64,000 bases of DNA from Alicyclobacillaceae bacterium (GCA_029961045.1 JASBVN010000017.1:1-64000), one strand, 5' to 3'; positions 17,252-26,010 are shown, counted from the first letter of the stretch. Notes: generated by a model not told the origin, from the letters alone. Program-made: numbers and translations.

Positions 17252-19002
17252 GGGTGTTCCCCTCCCTCCTTCCGGTTTGCCGCGCCCGCCGGAGGGCTCG
17301 GCCCTGGCGGGGCCGGCACCGCCGTCCTTCGCCCGGCGGCGGCCAGAATCAGCCGGGCCCACCCCTCTGGATCTTCGGAAGCCCAGGGTCGGAAGGCGGC
17401 GGCGCAGTCCGCGAGGGAACCGCGCGCCGCCAACCGCGAGCGGTGGATGACCATCCATTCGTCGGCAAACTCCAGCAATTCGTCGATGTGGTGGGTGGCG
17501 ACGAGAACGGCTGCCCCGTGTTCGGTCGCCCACTCCCGGATCAGGCCGGCCAAATGGGCGCGCCCGGCGGGGTCCAAACCGGCGAAGGGTTCATCGAGGG
17601 CGGCGAGGGTTGGCTCGAGGGCCAAAACCCCGGCCAGGGCGGCCCGGCGCTGTTCGCCGAAGCTGAGGGAAAAGGGCGAACGGTTCAAAAGTGACTCGAT
17701 TTCCAACATATCGGCCGTTTCGCGCACCCGCCGGTCCACCTCGCGGGGATCCAGGTTCCGCCGGAGAAGAGGGTAGGCGATGTCGTCGTACACGGTAGGG
17801 GCGAAAAATTGCTGTTCGGGAAACTGCAGCGCCATGGCGGCGTGCGCTCGCAACCGGGCCAGGGCTTCCCGGCTCCGGTAGGGCTCTCCGCCGAAGGCGG
17901 CGTACACGCCCCGGACCGAGGGCATCAGACCGAGCAAGGTGTACAGAAACGTCGATTTTCCCGCGCCGCTGGCTCCCAGGACGGCCGTCAATCCGGCGCG
18001 GATGTCGCATTCCCCGACGTGGAGCCTTCCCTGCCCGACCTCGAGTTTCCGGATCGCGGCCACCGGTGGCCCGCTGTCCCGCGCTCCGGAACGGCGGCTC
18101 GAAGGGCCAAGGGGCTCCGGTCCGGCCGCCGGGGTGTCCGGTGGGGCCTGAGGAGCGGAGGTTTCCGGGGGGCCATCGATGAGATCCGCGCCGGCGAGGT
18201 GTGCGGCTAGAGCCGACCAAGGGGTGCGGCCGTCCACCGGCCGGTTTACTCCCGCGAGCCGGACGGCATCGGCGATCCGCCATTTCCACGGTTTCGGAAA
18301 ACCGGCGGATTCCAGCCGTTCCCACTGAATCCGGATCTCGGCGGGAGAGCCGAGGGGAAAAACCTGTCCGGCTTCCATGAGGTAGACCGCATCGGCCCAG
18401 TCGATTTCTTCGAGAAAATGCGTCGTGTGAATGATTCCCGTTCCGCTCCGCCGCAATCCGTCCAGCAACCGGAGCACTTGATCCTGGTGGTCGGGATCGA
18501 GCATCGCGGTGGGTTCGTCCAGCAGGATCCACTCCGGTTTCGCGGCCCACGCCCCGGCGAGGGCCAAACGCTGGAGTTGGCCGCCGGACAGCCGGTGCAC
18601 CGGGACGTCCGCCACCGGCTCCAGGTCGAATGCTTGCAGAGCGGACCGCACCCGGCGCTCGATTTCCGGCCGGGGCAGCCCCATGTTTTGCAATCCAAAG
18701 GCGATATCCTCCCGGGGTGTGGCCCCGACAATTTGGTGCTCGGGGCGGCTTGTGACCAGGCGGACGGCCTTTGCGACCGTTTCTTGCGGGTCTCCGGCCG
18801 GGCGGCCGTCCACCGTCAGAACCCCCTCCTGGAGGGGGACCATTCCGGCTAAGGCGAGAAGCAGCGTCGATTTGCCCGATCCGTTGCGCCCGACGACGGC
18901 CGTCCACTGCCCTTTTGGGGCCTCGAACCGGACGCCGCGCAGGGCGGGGACGGACCGATCGTTGTCTCCGAAAACGACGGTGGCGTCGTACAGTGCCAGC
19001 AT
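17248..19002 (-). CDS. Fused EcfA1-EcfA2, double ATP-binding subunit of an ECF transporter
   Basis: One 584-residue chain holds two ABC ATPases. The first (about 1-235) has VVGRNGSGKSTLL, the signature LSGGQLQRLALA and LLDEPTAMLD. A Pro/Ser-rich linker spans about 280-325. The second has VLGASGAGKSTFL, LSFGEQRRAALAG and ALDEPFAGLD. Both halves keep Walker A, signature and Walker B residues. Most Firmicutes encode EcfA1 and EcfA2 as separate genes; a fused form is less usual. With ecfT downstream and bioY divergent, a biotin transporter is the simplest reading. Confidence 0.92.
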   Translation of the reverse strand: MLALYDATVVFGDNDRSVPALRGVRFEAPKGQWTAVVGRNGSGKSTLLLALAGMVPLQEGVLTVDGRPAGDPQETVAKAVRLVTSRPEHQIVGATPREDIAFGLQNMGLPRPEIERRVRSALQAFDLEPVADVPVHRLSGGQLQRLALAGAWAAKPEWILLDEPTAMLDPDHQDQVLRLLDGLRRSGTGIIHTTHFLEEIDWADAVYLMEAGQVFPLGSPAEIRIQWERLESAGFPKPWKWRIADAVRLAGVNRPVDGRTPWSALAAHLAGADLIDGPPETSAPQAPPDTPAAGPEPLGPSSRRSGARDSGPPVAAIRKLEVGQGRLHVGECDIRAGLTAVLGASGAGKSTFLYTLLGLMPSVRGVYAAFGGEPYRSREALARLRAHAAMALQFPEQQFFAPTVYDDIAYPLLRRNLDPREVDRRVRETADMLEIESLLNRSPFSLSFGEQRRAALAGVLALEPTLAALDEPFAGLDPAGRAHLAGLIREWATEHGAAVLVATHHIDELLEFADEWMVIHRSRLAARGSLADCAAAFRPWASEDPEGWARLILAAAGRRTAVPAPPGPSPPAGAANRKEGGEHP

Positions 19003-19028
19003 GGTTGCGCGTCCCTTCCTTCACTTGC

Positions 19029-19057
19029 ATTGTAGTGCACCGGAAACATCCCGGCAA
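19029..19057 (-). promoter_or_regulatory. Sigma-A promoter of the ecfA-ecfT operon
   Basis: Reading the minus strand, TTGCCG (19057-19052) and TACAAT (19034-19029) are separated by exactly 17 bases. The predicted start is about 20 bases before the ATG at 19002, with GGAAGGG as ribosome site. Confidence 0.65.
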
Positions 19058-19186
19058 TCGGCGGCGGGGGTGGCCCGGCGAAGGGGCGGAGCGGCGAGAA
19101 CCGGGCGGCGCGGCGAAAATCCGCCGAATACGCGGCAAAATCTGACAGATATAAATAGATACAGATAGATAAAAGGAGGGTTGGAG

Positions 19187-19768
19187 GTGGCGCCTACCAG
19201 CGCGCGAACCGAAGTACGGGGCCTCGTCCTGGCCGCCCTGATGGCGGCGGTGACTGGGGCGTTGGCCTATGTGGCGATTCCGTTGCCCTTTACCCAAGTT
19301 CCGATCAGCGGCCAAAATCTCGGCGTGATGTTGGCCGGGCTGTTGCTGGGGCCTTGGTGGGGAGGATTCAGCATTCTGCTTTACGTGATGTTGGTGGCCT
19401 TAGGCGTGCCGATCGGGGCTAAAGGCCATGCCGGCTTGGGCGTCTTGGCCGGCCCGACGGGCGGATACCTCATCGGCTTTATTGTGGGAGCATTCATCAC
19501 CGGGTGGTTTGCTCGGGGAAAACCGGTGTTGTGGCGATATATTTTGGGGTGTATCGCCGGCGGTGCACTGGCGGCGTACATACCGGGGGCCTGGTGGCTC
19601 GCCCGGGTCCACCATCTGACCGCGACTCAAGCGATTGTCCAGGGCGTTTTGCCCTTTGTGCCCGGAGATTTGATCAAGGCGGTGCTGGCCGGGATGATCG
19701 CCCTGGGGATCGAACGGGCGTATCCCCTGGCCGGTGTGCGGTCGGGAACGGACCGGCGGAATCTCTGA
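19187..19768 (+). CDS. bioY: BioY, biotin-specific S component of ECF transporter
   Basis: BioY is the membrane substrate-capture subunit for biotin. The protein (193 residues) has about six hydrophobic segments and the family motifs IPLPFTQVPISGQNLGVMLAG and GVPIGAKGHAGLGVLAGPTGGY. GTG 19187 is chosen because AAGGAGG (19173-19179) is 7 bases upstream; the TTG two codons earlier would be too close. The divergent ecfA-ecfT genes are its likely energising module. No BirA-type operator was recognised in the 184-base divergent region. Confidence 0.94.
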   Translation: MAPTSARTEVRGLVLAALMAAVTGALAYVAIPLPFTQVPISGQNLGVMLAGLLLGPWWGGFSILLYVMLVALGVPIGAKGHAGLGVLAGPTGGYLIGFIVGAFITGWFARGKPVLWRYILGCIAGGALAAYIPGAWWLARVHHLTATQAIVQGVLPFVPGDLIKAVLAGMIALGIERAYPLAGVRSGTDRRNL

Positions 19769-19901
19769 CACTTTTTTGACAGCCCTTTTCCCGGCGGTGC
19801 GGGGACCGGCGTCATTTCAAGGGTTTCACGGGGTAGGTCGGTAAAATCCTGCCCCGGAAACCTTATTTTTATGGCGAAATTGGGTCTGTTTTTTAACCAA
19901 A

Positions 19902-19930
19902 TTGTGACTAATTAACTCTACTGGTAATTT
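19902..19930 (+). promoter_or_regulatory. Candidate sigma-A promoter of the first ba3 oxidase operon
   Basis: TTGTGA (19902-19907) and TAATTT (19925-19930) are separated by 17 bases within a locally AT-rich stretch that contrasts with the GC-rich flanks. The leader would run about 120 bases to the first gene. No clear hairpin or known operator was seen in the rest of 19769-20055. Confidence 0.45.
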
Positions 19931-20055
19931 TGTACTAGCCCCAATGGTCCGTTTTTGTCATGCGACTCCCCGGGGAAAGCGGGAAACTGAACTTGTAAAC
20001 GGTGCAGTCTGGCCAACGGCCAATGATGAACCATTCAAAAAGGGAGGGGGACGCG

Positions 20056-20205
20056 ATGGCGCAGACGACGGCGCCGCAGACGCAGCAACGACATGAGGAA
20101 CATACCGAGTCATTGCGCGGAACGCTGGCTTCTGTGATGATTTTGGGAACCTTTATCGTAGTGTGCTGGTTGGGCGTATTCATTCTCTTTTTGACCAGAC
20201 AATGA
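20056..20205 (+). CDS. ba3-type cytochrome c oxidase subunit IIa (first set)
   Basis: A 49-residue single-helix protein with a hydrophilic N-terminus rich in Gln/Thr, then the membrane segment LASVMILGTFIVVCWLGVFI. Size, topology and position immediately before subunits II and I match the small IIa subunit of ba3-type oxidases, which replaces the first transmembrane helix missing from subunit II. GGGAGGGGG precedes ATG 20056. Confidence 0.85.
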   Translation: MAQTTAPQTQQRHEEHTESLRGTLASVMILGTFIVVCWLGVFILFLTRQ

Positions 20206-20259
20206 TAAGGCCAACCGTTCCGGTCGCTTTGGCAAGGGGAATGGAAAGGAGGTTCGGGC

Positions 20260-20727
20260 ATGCATTTGCATCGCTACGAAAAGATCTGGTTGACGGTGGG
20301 AATTCTGACCCTGGCCGCCTTTGTCATTGTCGCGGGAATCAACGCCTTTGCCATGGGGGCGATGCCGCCTAGCGACAGGCAGATGATCGATCCGACCAAA
20401 GTGGACCAGACCCCGCCGTTCAACCAACCGGGGTTGAAAAAGATCGGCCCGAATGAGTACGACGCGACGATGACCGCCTTTGTATTCGGATTTGCCCCGG
20501 CGACGATCGAAGTGCCGGTGGGATCCACCGTTCATTTTCGCGTGACCAGTAAAGACGTTGTCCATGGTTTTCAGATTGTGGGGACAAATGTCAACATGAT
20601 GGTCGTTCCGGGATTGGTGAACACCGCGTCACATACCTTTACGAAACCGGGGAATTATCTGATTTTATGCAATGAATATTGCGGCGCCGGCCATCAGTTG
20701 ATGGCGGCTCACGTGGTTGTGAAATGA
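20260..20727 (+). CDS. cbaB: ba3-type cytochrome c oxidase subunit II (first set)
   Basis: The CuA subunit that accepts electrons from cytochrome c. The 155-residue protein has one N-terminal helix and a cupredoxin domain. All CuA ligands are present with the spacing of the Thermus ba3 enzyme: H102, C137, E139, C141, H145 and M148 (CNEYCGAGHQLM). The short leader through IGPNEYDAT is typical. It sits 54 bases after subunit IIa and 22 bases before subunit I. Confidence 0.95.
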   Translation: MHLHRYEKIWLTVGILTLAAFVIVAGINAFAMGAMPPSDRQMIDPTKVDQTPPFNQPGLKKIGPNEYDATMTAFVFGFAPATIEVPVGSTVHFRVTSKDVVHGFQIVGTNVNMMVVPGLVNTASHTFTKPGNYLILCNEYCGAGHQLMAAHVVVK

Positions 20728-20749
20728 TCCAGAAAGGATGTGAGGCAGT

Positions 20750-22420
20750 ATGGCCCAAGCACAAATGGCGGATGTCCAGGACGTGCGCGTCGACCGGCCT
20801 GCAGCGCGGTTGAGTTTGGCTCATGTCCTCGTGGCGTTTCTCGCCTTCGGGATCGCGGCGATTGCGGGACTCTTGCAGGGGTTGGTGCGGGGGGGCGTCA
20901 TCACCCTGCCGAAGTGGCTCAACTATTATGAAGTCCTGACGGCCCACGGGGTTTACATGGGCTTGGTCTTCACGACATTCTTTATCATCGGATTCCTCTT
21001 CTCCGGCGTGGCTAGAACCACCGGAGGATCTCTTCCCCCGGCGGGACTCCGGCTGGGGTGGACGGGTTGGTGGATGATGGTCGTCGGCCTGGTCATGGCG
21101 ACGGTGACCGTCCTGACCAACAATGCGTCAGTCCTGTATACTTTCTATGCCCCGATGAAGGCGTCACCGTACTTTTACATCGGAACCGGCCTGCTCGTCG
21201 TCGGGAGCTGGGTGGGCGGTTTCGGCATCTTTGCCAGCTACCGTGCATGGAAACGGAAAAATCCCGGCAAGCTCTCGCCCCTCTTCACGTTCATGGCCGT
21301 ATGCACGATGGTGCTGTGGCAGATCGCGACCATCGGCGTGGCTCTCGAGGTTGTCCTGCAGCTCATTCCGTGGTCGTTTGGATGGGTGCCGACGATCAAC
21401 GTGCTCCTGAGCCGGATGTTGCTCTGGTATTTCGGCCACCCGTTGGTGTACTTCTGGCTGTTACCGGTATACGCCATGTGGTATGTGAACATTCCCCGCA
21501 TCATCGGCGGGAAGATATTCAGCGACTCCTTGGCGCGTCTTAGCTTTCTTCTGTTTATCTTCTTGTCGACGCCGGTCGGTTTCCACCACCAGTTGATGGA
21601 TCCGGGGATTTCGCCGGAGTGGAAATTCTTTCATGTCCTGTTGACGATGGCCGTGGTGGTTCCTTCTCTGATGACGGCCTTCTCCATGTTTGCGGTGTTT
21701 GAGAGCGCCGGGCGCGCGAAAGGAGCCACGGGCCTGTTCGGGTGGTTCAAAAAACTGCCGTGGAACGACGTGCGTTTCTTTGCGCCTGTTGCGGGCATGA
21801 TTGCATTCATTCCGGGAGGCACAGGCGGAATCATCAATGCCAGTTACCAGATGAATGAGGTCGTCCACAATACGATCTGGGTCACGGGCCACTTCCATCT
21901 CACCGTGGGAACGGCGGTGGCGATGACGTTCTTCGGCATCGCTTATTGGTTGGTCCCCCACCTGACCGGGCGGCAGCTGACTCCGGCGGTGAACCGGCTG
22001 GGGTTGGTCCAGGCGGTTATTTGGGCCACCGGAATGTTGCTCATGTCTGGATCGATGCACATCCTGGGGCTGCTCGGCTCGCCGCGGCGAACCGCCTACA
22101 CTACGTACATGAACGATCCCACGGCCCTGAGCTGGATGCCCTTGCAGGGGGTTATGGCCCTCGGCGGCAGTCTGCTTTTCATCAGCGCGATGTTGATGGT
22201 GGGGATTGTCCTCTATCTGGCCTTCTTTGCTCCGAAGGGGTTCGAGGAGTATCCCATCGGGGAGTTGGACGATACGGCGGAAACGACGCCCCGTTTCATG
22301 GAACGGTGGTCGGTGATTCTTTCCCTGGCGGTGTTCCTCATTGTCATCGCGTATGCCTATCCGGTGATCGACGTGATTCAAAATGCGCCGCCTGGCTCAC
22401 CTCCCCTCCGTACATGGTAA
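20750..22420 (+). CDS. cbaA: ba3-type cytochrome c oxidase subunit I (first set)
   Basis: Catalytic haem-copper subunit (556 residues, more than ten hydrophobic helices). Visible ligand motifs are LTAHGVYMGL (haem His in helix II), FGHPLVYFWLLPVYAMWYVNIP (CuB His with cross-linked Tyr), and VGFHHQLMDPG (CuB His pair). WVTGHFHLTVG holds the haem His pair. The lack of the classical D-channel helix features and the small partner subunits place it in the B-type (ba3) family. A terminator follows at 22473. Confidence 0.95.
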   Translation: MAQAQMADVQDVRVDRPAARLSLAHVLVAFLAFGIAAIAGLLQGLVRGGVITLPKWLNYYEVLTAHGVYMGLVFTTFFIIGFLFSGVARTTGGSLPPAGLRLGWTGWWMMVVGLVMATVTVLTNNASVLYTFYAPMKASPYFYIGTGLLVVGSWVGGFGIFASYRAWKRKNPGKLSPLFTFMAVCTMVLWQIATIGVALEVVLQLIPWSFGWVPTINVLLSRMLLWYFGHPLVYFWLLPVYAMWYVNIPRIIGGKIFSDSLARLSFLLFIFLSTPVGFHHQLMDPGISPEWKFFHVLLTMAVVVPSLMTAFSMFAVFESAGRAKGATGLFGWFKKLPWNDVRFFAPVAGMIAFIPGGTGGIINASYQMNEVVHNTIWVTGHFHLTVGTAVAMTFFGIAYWLVPHLTGRQLTPAVNRLGLVQAVIWATGMLLMSGSMHILGLLGSPRRTAYTTYMNDPTALSWMPLQGVMALGGSLLFISAMLMVGIVLYLAFFAPKGFEEYPIGELDDTAETTPRFMERWSVILSLAVFLIVIAYAYPVIDVIQNAPPGSPPLRTW

Positions 22421-22472
22421 AGGTCCTATTCCGGGTATGAGGGAGAGTCGCTAGGCTGGAAAGGCACCTCGG

Positions 22473-22507
22473 GTGGGAGAAAGCTGTTGTTTTCTCCCAC
22501 TTTTTTT
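22473..22507 (+). terminator. Rho-independent terminator after the first ba3 operon
   Basis: GTGGGAGAAA (22473-22482) and TTTCTCCCAC (22491-22500) form a perfect 10-bp stem with an 8-base loop, followed by seven T. Confidence 0.9.
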
Positions 22508-22508
22508 G

Positions 22509-22538
22509 TTGACAAGTCGAACATCCGGTCGATACAAT
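22509..22538 (+). promoter_or_regulatory. Sigma-A promoter of fadR-etfB-etfA
   Basis: TTGACA (22509-22514) and TACAAT (22533-22538) are 18 bases apart. The predicted transcription start is near 22545, inside the FadR operator. ATG codons at 22537 and 22543 lie in or upstream of the -10/+1 region. Confidence 0.85.
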
Positions 22539-22543
22539 GAGAA

Positions 22544-22561
22544 TGAATGAATCACCATTCA
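22544..22561 (+). promoter_or_regulatory. FadR operator
   Basis: TGAATGAATCACCATTCA matches 16 of 18 positions of the Bacillus FadR consensus TGAATGAMTANTCATTCA as I recall it. It covers the predicted transcription start, so bound FadR would block this promoter. Long-chain acyl-CoA is the known inducer in Bacillus (family knowledge). Confidence 0.8.
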
Positions 22562-22569
22562 TTTTTGAG

Positions 22570-23220
22570 GTGAGAGCGATTGCGCTGCGAAAAGACCGTG
22601 GCAAGTACGTAGCGATTTTGCAGGCGGCGATCAAGGTGATGGCCGAGGTGGGGTACTACAACGCCCAAGTGTCCCGCATCGCCCGTGAGGCAGGAGTTGC
22701 CGACGGAACCGTGTACCTCTACTTCAAAAATAAAGAAGACATCCTGATCTCGATTCTTCGGGAGACGATCGGCGAAATCATCGAACGGGTGAACCGGGCC
22801 TTGGAGGGTGTCGCCGACCCCGCGGAGATGCTCTACCGGTTGGTCCGGCTGTATTTTGAAGGACTGGCCGAGACCAGAGACCTGGCGATGGTGACCCAGG
22901 TTCATCTCCGCCAGACCAATCCCGACGTCCGCCGGCAGATCGGCGATATCATGAAGCCCTACTACGGCATCATCGACCGGATCATCGATCGAGGGATCGA
23001 GAAAGGACTGTTTCGCCCGACGATCGACCGCCGGATCGCCCGGAGAATGATCTTCGGCACCATGGACGAGACGGTGACGGCGTGGGTGTTGACGGGAGCC
23101 AAATACGACCTGGTTTCGCTGGCGGTACCGGTGGTGGATCTGCTGTTGGGCGGACTGGTGCGCCGCGAGGAAGGGCCATGGCTCACAGGAGACTGGGAGA
23201 GAAAGGAGTCCATCGGATGA
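22570..23220 (+). CDS. fadR: FadR-type TetR-family repressor of fatty-acid degradation
   Basis: TetR-family regulator with the helix-turn-helix SRIAREAGVADGTVYLYFKNKEDIL, nearly the sequence of Bacillus FadR (YsiA), and an acyl-CoA-binding C-terminal domain. It precedes etfB and etfA as in Bacillus. The start is uncertain. The ATGs at 22537 and 22543 are excluded by the promoter and operator. GTG 22570 is the first canonical start downstream, but it overlaps the apparent ribosome site GAGGTGA (22567-22573). By spacing and alignment to Bacillus FadR, initiation at ATT 22579 or CTG 22585 is also possible. The stop overlaps etfB (ATGA). Confidence 0.88.
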   Translation: MRAIALRKDRGKYVAILQAAIKVMAEVGYYNAQVSRIAREAGVADGTVYLYFKNKEDILISILRETIGEIIERVNRALEGVADPAEMLYRLVRLYFEGLAETRDLAMVTQVHLRQTNPDVRRQIGDIMKPYYGIIDRIIDRGIEKGLFRPTIDRRIARRMIFGTMDETVTAWVLTGAKYDLVSLAVPVVDLLLGGLVRREEGPWLTGDWERKESIG

Positions 23221-23984
23221 ACATCATCGTGTGCATGAAACAGACGTTCGACACCGAAGAGCGGATTGTTCTTGAAAATGGGAAAATTAAGGAAGATGGC
23301 GTGAAATTCGTGATCAATCCCTACGACGAGTACGCGGTGGAGGAAGCCATTCGGCTGAAGGAACAGCATGGAGGTCAAGTGACGGTGATCACCCTCGGGC
23401 CGAGCCGGGCCGAGGAGGCTCTGCGCACCGCCTTGGCCATGGGCGCGGACGAGGGCGTCATCATCGACGACCCGTCCCTCTTCGGGGATGAATATACCGC
23501 CGCGCGCGTGCTGGCGGCGGCCGTCCAAAAATTCCCCTACGACATCATTTTGTGCGGGAATCAAGCGGTGGACGACGGCTCCGGCCAGGTGGCGGTGCGT
23601 TTGGCCGAATTGTTGGGGATCCCGCACATCGGGACCATCACCAAACTGGAGGTGGCCGGCGGGAAAGTGACGGCGCACCGGGATGCGGAAGGCGATGTGG
23701 AAGTCGTCGAAGGGACCCTGCCGGTGCTCGTGACGGCCCAACAGGGATTGAACGAGCCCCGCTACCCCTCTCTGATCGGGATCCGGAAGGCCAACAAGAA
23801 ATCCTTGACGCGCTTCACGGCGGCGGACCTCGGGGTGGATGCCGGCGCCGTGCGGGCCAGGACGGAGATTGTGGAGACGTTCTTGCCTCAGCCGAAAACC
23901 GGCGGGCGGATTCTGGAAGGGGATTTGGCAGACCAGGTGAAAGAATTGGTCCGGGCCCTGCGGACGGAAGAGAAAGTTTTGTAA
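23217..23984 (+). CDS. etfB: Electron transfer flavoprotein beta subunit
   Basis: EtfB pairs with EtfA to carry electrons from acyl-CoA dehydrogenases to the quinone pool. The 255-residue protein begins NIIVCMKQTFDTEERI and contains VINPYDEYAVEEAIRLKE, LAMGADEGVIIDDP, LCGNQAVDDGSGQVAVRLAE and RYPSLIGIRKANKK (family recognition-loop region). ATG 23217 overlaps the fadR stop. It is part of the FadR-controlled operon. Confidence 0.96.
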   Translation: MNIIVCMKQTFDTEERIVLENGKIKEDGVKFVINPYDEYAVEEAIRLKEQHGGQVTVITLGPSRAEEALRTALAMGADEGVIIDDPSLFGDEYTAARVLAAAVQKFPYDIILCGNQAVDDGSGQVAVRLAELLGIPHIGTITKLEVAGGKVTAHRDAEGDVEVVEGTLPVLVTAQQGLNEPRYPSLIGIRKANKKSLTRFTAADLGVDAGAVRARTEIVETFLPQPKTGGRILEGDLADQVKELVRALRTEEKVL

Positions 23985-24012
23985 TCCCGGCGCATGGAAA
24001 GGAGAGACCGAA

Positions 24013-24993
24013 ATGGCGCGCAAATTTTTGGTATTGGCGGATCTGCGAAACGGAAACGTGCGGAATGTGACTTACGAGATCCTTGGAGCGGCCCGGCGGC
24101 TCAGCGGCGGCGGCGAGGTGTCGGTGGCGCTGCTTGGCAAGGACGTGGCGAGGCTGGCGGAAGGTTTGGGTGCCTACGGAGCCGATAAGGTATACGTGGT
24201 GGAGGACGCCCAACTGGAGAACTATATCCCCGACGCCTACAGCTCGGTGCTGGACCGGCTGATCCGGACGGCCGAGCCCGATGTCGTGTTCATGGCCCAT
24301 TCGGCGGTGGGGCGGGATCTCGCTCCGAAACTGGCGGCTCGGTTCGAGGCCGGCCAAGTGTCCGACGTGATCGATGTGGCGGAGGAAGGAGGGGATTTGG
24401 TCTTCACCCGTCCGATTTACGCGGGTAAGGCGTTCACGAAGGTGAAGTTCCGGGAGGGACGGGTGTTTGCGACGGTGCGGCCGAATAACCTGCCGGCGGT
24501 GGAACCGGAATCCGGGCGCACCGCGGCGGTGGAAACGGTCCCCTCGCAAATTTCCGCCGACGCCCTGCGTACGTTCATTCGGGAAGTGGTGAAGAAGAGC
24601 ACCTCCGGGGTGGATTTGACGGAGGCGAAGATCATTGTGTCGGGCGGCCGCGGCGTCAAGAGTGCGGACGGTTTCAAACCGCTGTATGAGTTGGCGGAAG
24701 TGCTGGGGGCGGCCGTCGGAGCGTCCCGGGGGGCCTGCGACGCGGGGTACTGCGACTATTCGCTGCAGATTGGACAGACGGGTAAAGTGGTGACCCCGGA
24801 TCTGTACATTGCGTGCGGGATCTCCGGAGCGATTCAACACTTGGCCGGGATGTCGAACTCGAAGGTGATCGTGGCAATCAACAAGGATCCGGAAGCCCCC
24901 ATCTTCAAAGTGGCCAACTACGGCATTGTCGGCGATCTGTTTGAAGTGGTGCCGATGTTGACGGAGGAATTTAAGAAGGTGTTGGCGGAGTAA
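24013..24993 (+). CDS. etfA: Electron transfer flavoprotein alpha subunit
   Basis: EtfA binds the redox-active FAD. The 326-residue protein has the C-terminal FAD domain signature: IIVSGGRGVKSADGFKPLYE, GAAVGASRGACDAGYCDYSLQIGQTGKVV, then ACGISGAIQHLAGM, and NKDPEAPIFKVANYGIVGDL. It lies 28 bases after etfB with AAAGGAGAG ahead of its ATG. A terminator follows at 25046. Confidence 0.97.
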   Translation: MARKFLVLADLRNGNVRNVTYEILGAARRLSGGGEVSVALLGKDVARLAEGLGAYGADKVYVVEDAQLENYIPDAYSSVLDRLIRTAEPDVVFMAHSAVGRDLAPKLAARFEAGQVSDVIDVAEEGGDLVFTRPIYAGKAFTKVKFREGRVFATVRPNNLPAVEPESGRTAAVETVPSQISADALRTFIREVVKKSTSGVDLTEAKIIVSGGRGVKSADGFKPLYELAEVLGAAVGASRGACDAGYCDYSLQIGQTGKVVTPDLYIACGISGAIQHLAGMSNSKVIVAINKDPEAPIFKVANYGIVGDLFEVVPMLTEEFKKVLAE

Positions 24994-25045
24994 GGATTGG
25001 CGGGTGCCGGTTGCAGGCGGGGCCAAAACGCCCGGCAAGCGAAAC

Positions 25046-25076
25046 AAAAGGAAGGGCTAACAGGTCCTTCCTTTTT
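25046..25076 (+). terminator. Rho-independent terminator after etfA
   Basis: AAAAGGAAGG (25046-25055) pairs with CCTTCCTTTT (25066-25075) around a 10-base loop; the second arm runs into a T tract. Confidence 0.8.
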
Positions 25077-25104
25077 GTTTGTTTTGAAACGTTTTTGTTA
25101 TACT
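25075..25104 (+). promoter_or_regulatory. Candidate promoter of speE
   Basis: TTGTTT (25075-25080) and TATACT (25099-25104) are 18 bases apart. The -10 is good and the -35 weak. It abuts the etfA terminator. Confidence 0.45.
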
Positions 25105-25137
25105 GGGCATGTCAGCAGCGGATTAACGAGGTGGTGA

Positions 25138-26010
25138 ATGAGGATGAGTCTTCCGGCGTTCATCCGGGAAAAGGACGGAGATTTATGGCTGACGGAGGTC
25201 GAGTCCGGGCATTTGCGCCTAGAGTGGAAGTTGAAGAGGGTATTGCACTATGAACGCTCCCCGTTTCAAGAGATCGCGATCGTGGAAACGGAGACGTTCG
25301 GGAAGGCCCTCGTGTTGGACGGAGTGGTGCAGACCACCGTTCAAGACGAATTCATATACAACGAGATGATTAGCCACGTCCCGTTGGCGGTCCATCCCCG
25401 GCCGGAGCGGGTCTTGGTCATCGGGGGCGGCGACGGCGGCGTGGTACGGGAGTGCTTGAAGTACCCTTCTGTGCGGAGCATCGACATGGTGGAGATCGAC
25501 GAACGGGTTACGGCGGCCTGCTATGAACATCTGCCCGAATTGGCCGGATGGATTTACGACCCGCGGGTGCGGTTGCGCTTTGAGGACGGCGTGGCGTATG
25601 TGCGGGACTGCAAGGAACAATACGACGTGGTGATCGTGGATTCCTCGGATCCCTTCGGTCCGGCCACTGCGCTGTTTCAAGAGGAGTTCTACCGCAATGT
25701 CCGGCGCGTCCTCCTTCCCGGCGGGGTCATGACATGCCAGAGCGAATCCCCGCTGTTTTATATGCCGGTTTTGAAGAATACCTATCGGATCTTGTCGGAA
25801 CTGTTCCCGGTAACCCGGACGTACTGGGCTTCGGTTCCCACGTACCCCGGAGGGTTGTGGACCTTCACCTTGGCTTCGTTGGGACCGGATCCCGGCGACG
25901 GGGGATTCCGGGAGCGGATTCGCGACGGGGAGACCCGATACGTGACGGCGGACCTGGCCGAGGCCAGTTTTGCCCTTCCGGCCTTCGTCCGGCGCGGGCT
26001 GGCCGATTGA
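25138..26010 (+). CDS. speE: SpeE, spermidine synthase (polyamine aminopropyltransferase)
   Basis: SpeE transfers the aminopropyl group from decarboxylated SAM to putrescine. The 290-residue protein has the family core: QDEFIYNEMISHVPLAVHP, VLVIGGGDGGVVRECLKYPS (nucleotide loop), VEIDERV, and DSSDPFGPATALFQEEFY with the catalytic Asp. The end shows YPGGLWTF. ATG 25138 follows GAGGTGG; ATG 25144 is a near alternative. No speD or speB is adjacent. Confidence 0.95.
   Translation: MRMSLPAFIREKDGDLWLTEVESGHLRLEWKLKRVLHYERSPFQEIAIVETETFGKALVLDGVVQTTVQDEFIYNEMISHVPLAVHPRPERVLVIGGGDGGVVRECLKYPSVRSIDMVEIDERVTAACYEHLPELAGWIYDPRVRLRFEDGVAYVRDCKEQYDVVIVDSSDPFGPATALFQEEFYRNVRRVLLPGGVMTCQSESPLFYMPVLKNTYRILSELFPVTRTYWASVPTYPGGLWTFTLASLGPDPGDGGFRERIRDGETRYVTADLAEASFALPAFVRRGLAD

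Noticed and set aside
19781-20040. Rex or CRP-type operator in the first ba3 leader (TTGTGA element)
   Set aside because: Only a half-site is present, and it is better explained as a -35 hexamer.
22537-22545. ATG codons as fadR starts
   Set aside because: They lie in the -10 element and at the predicted transcription start, inside or next to the FadR operator.
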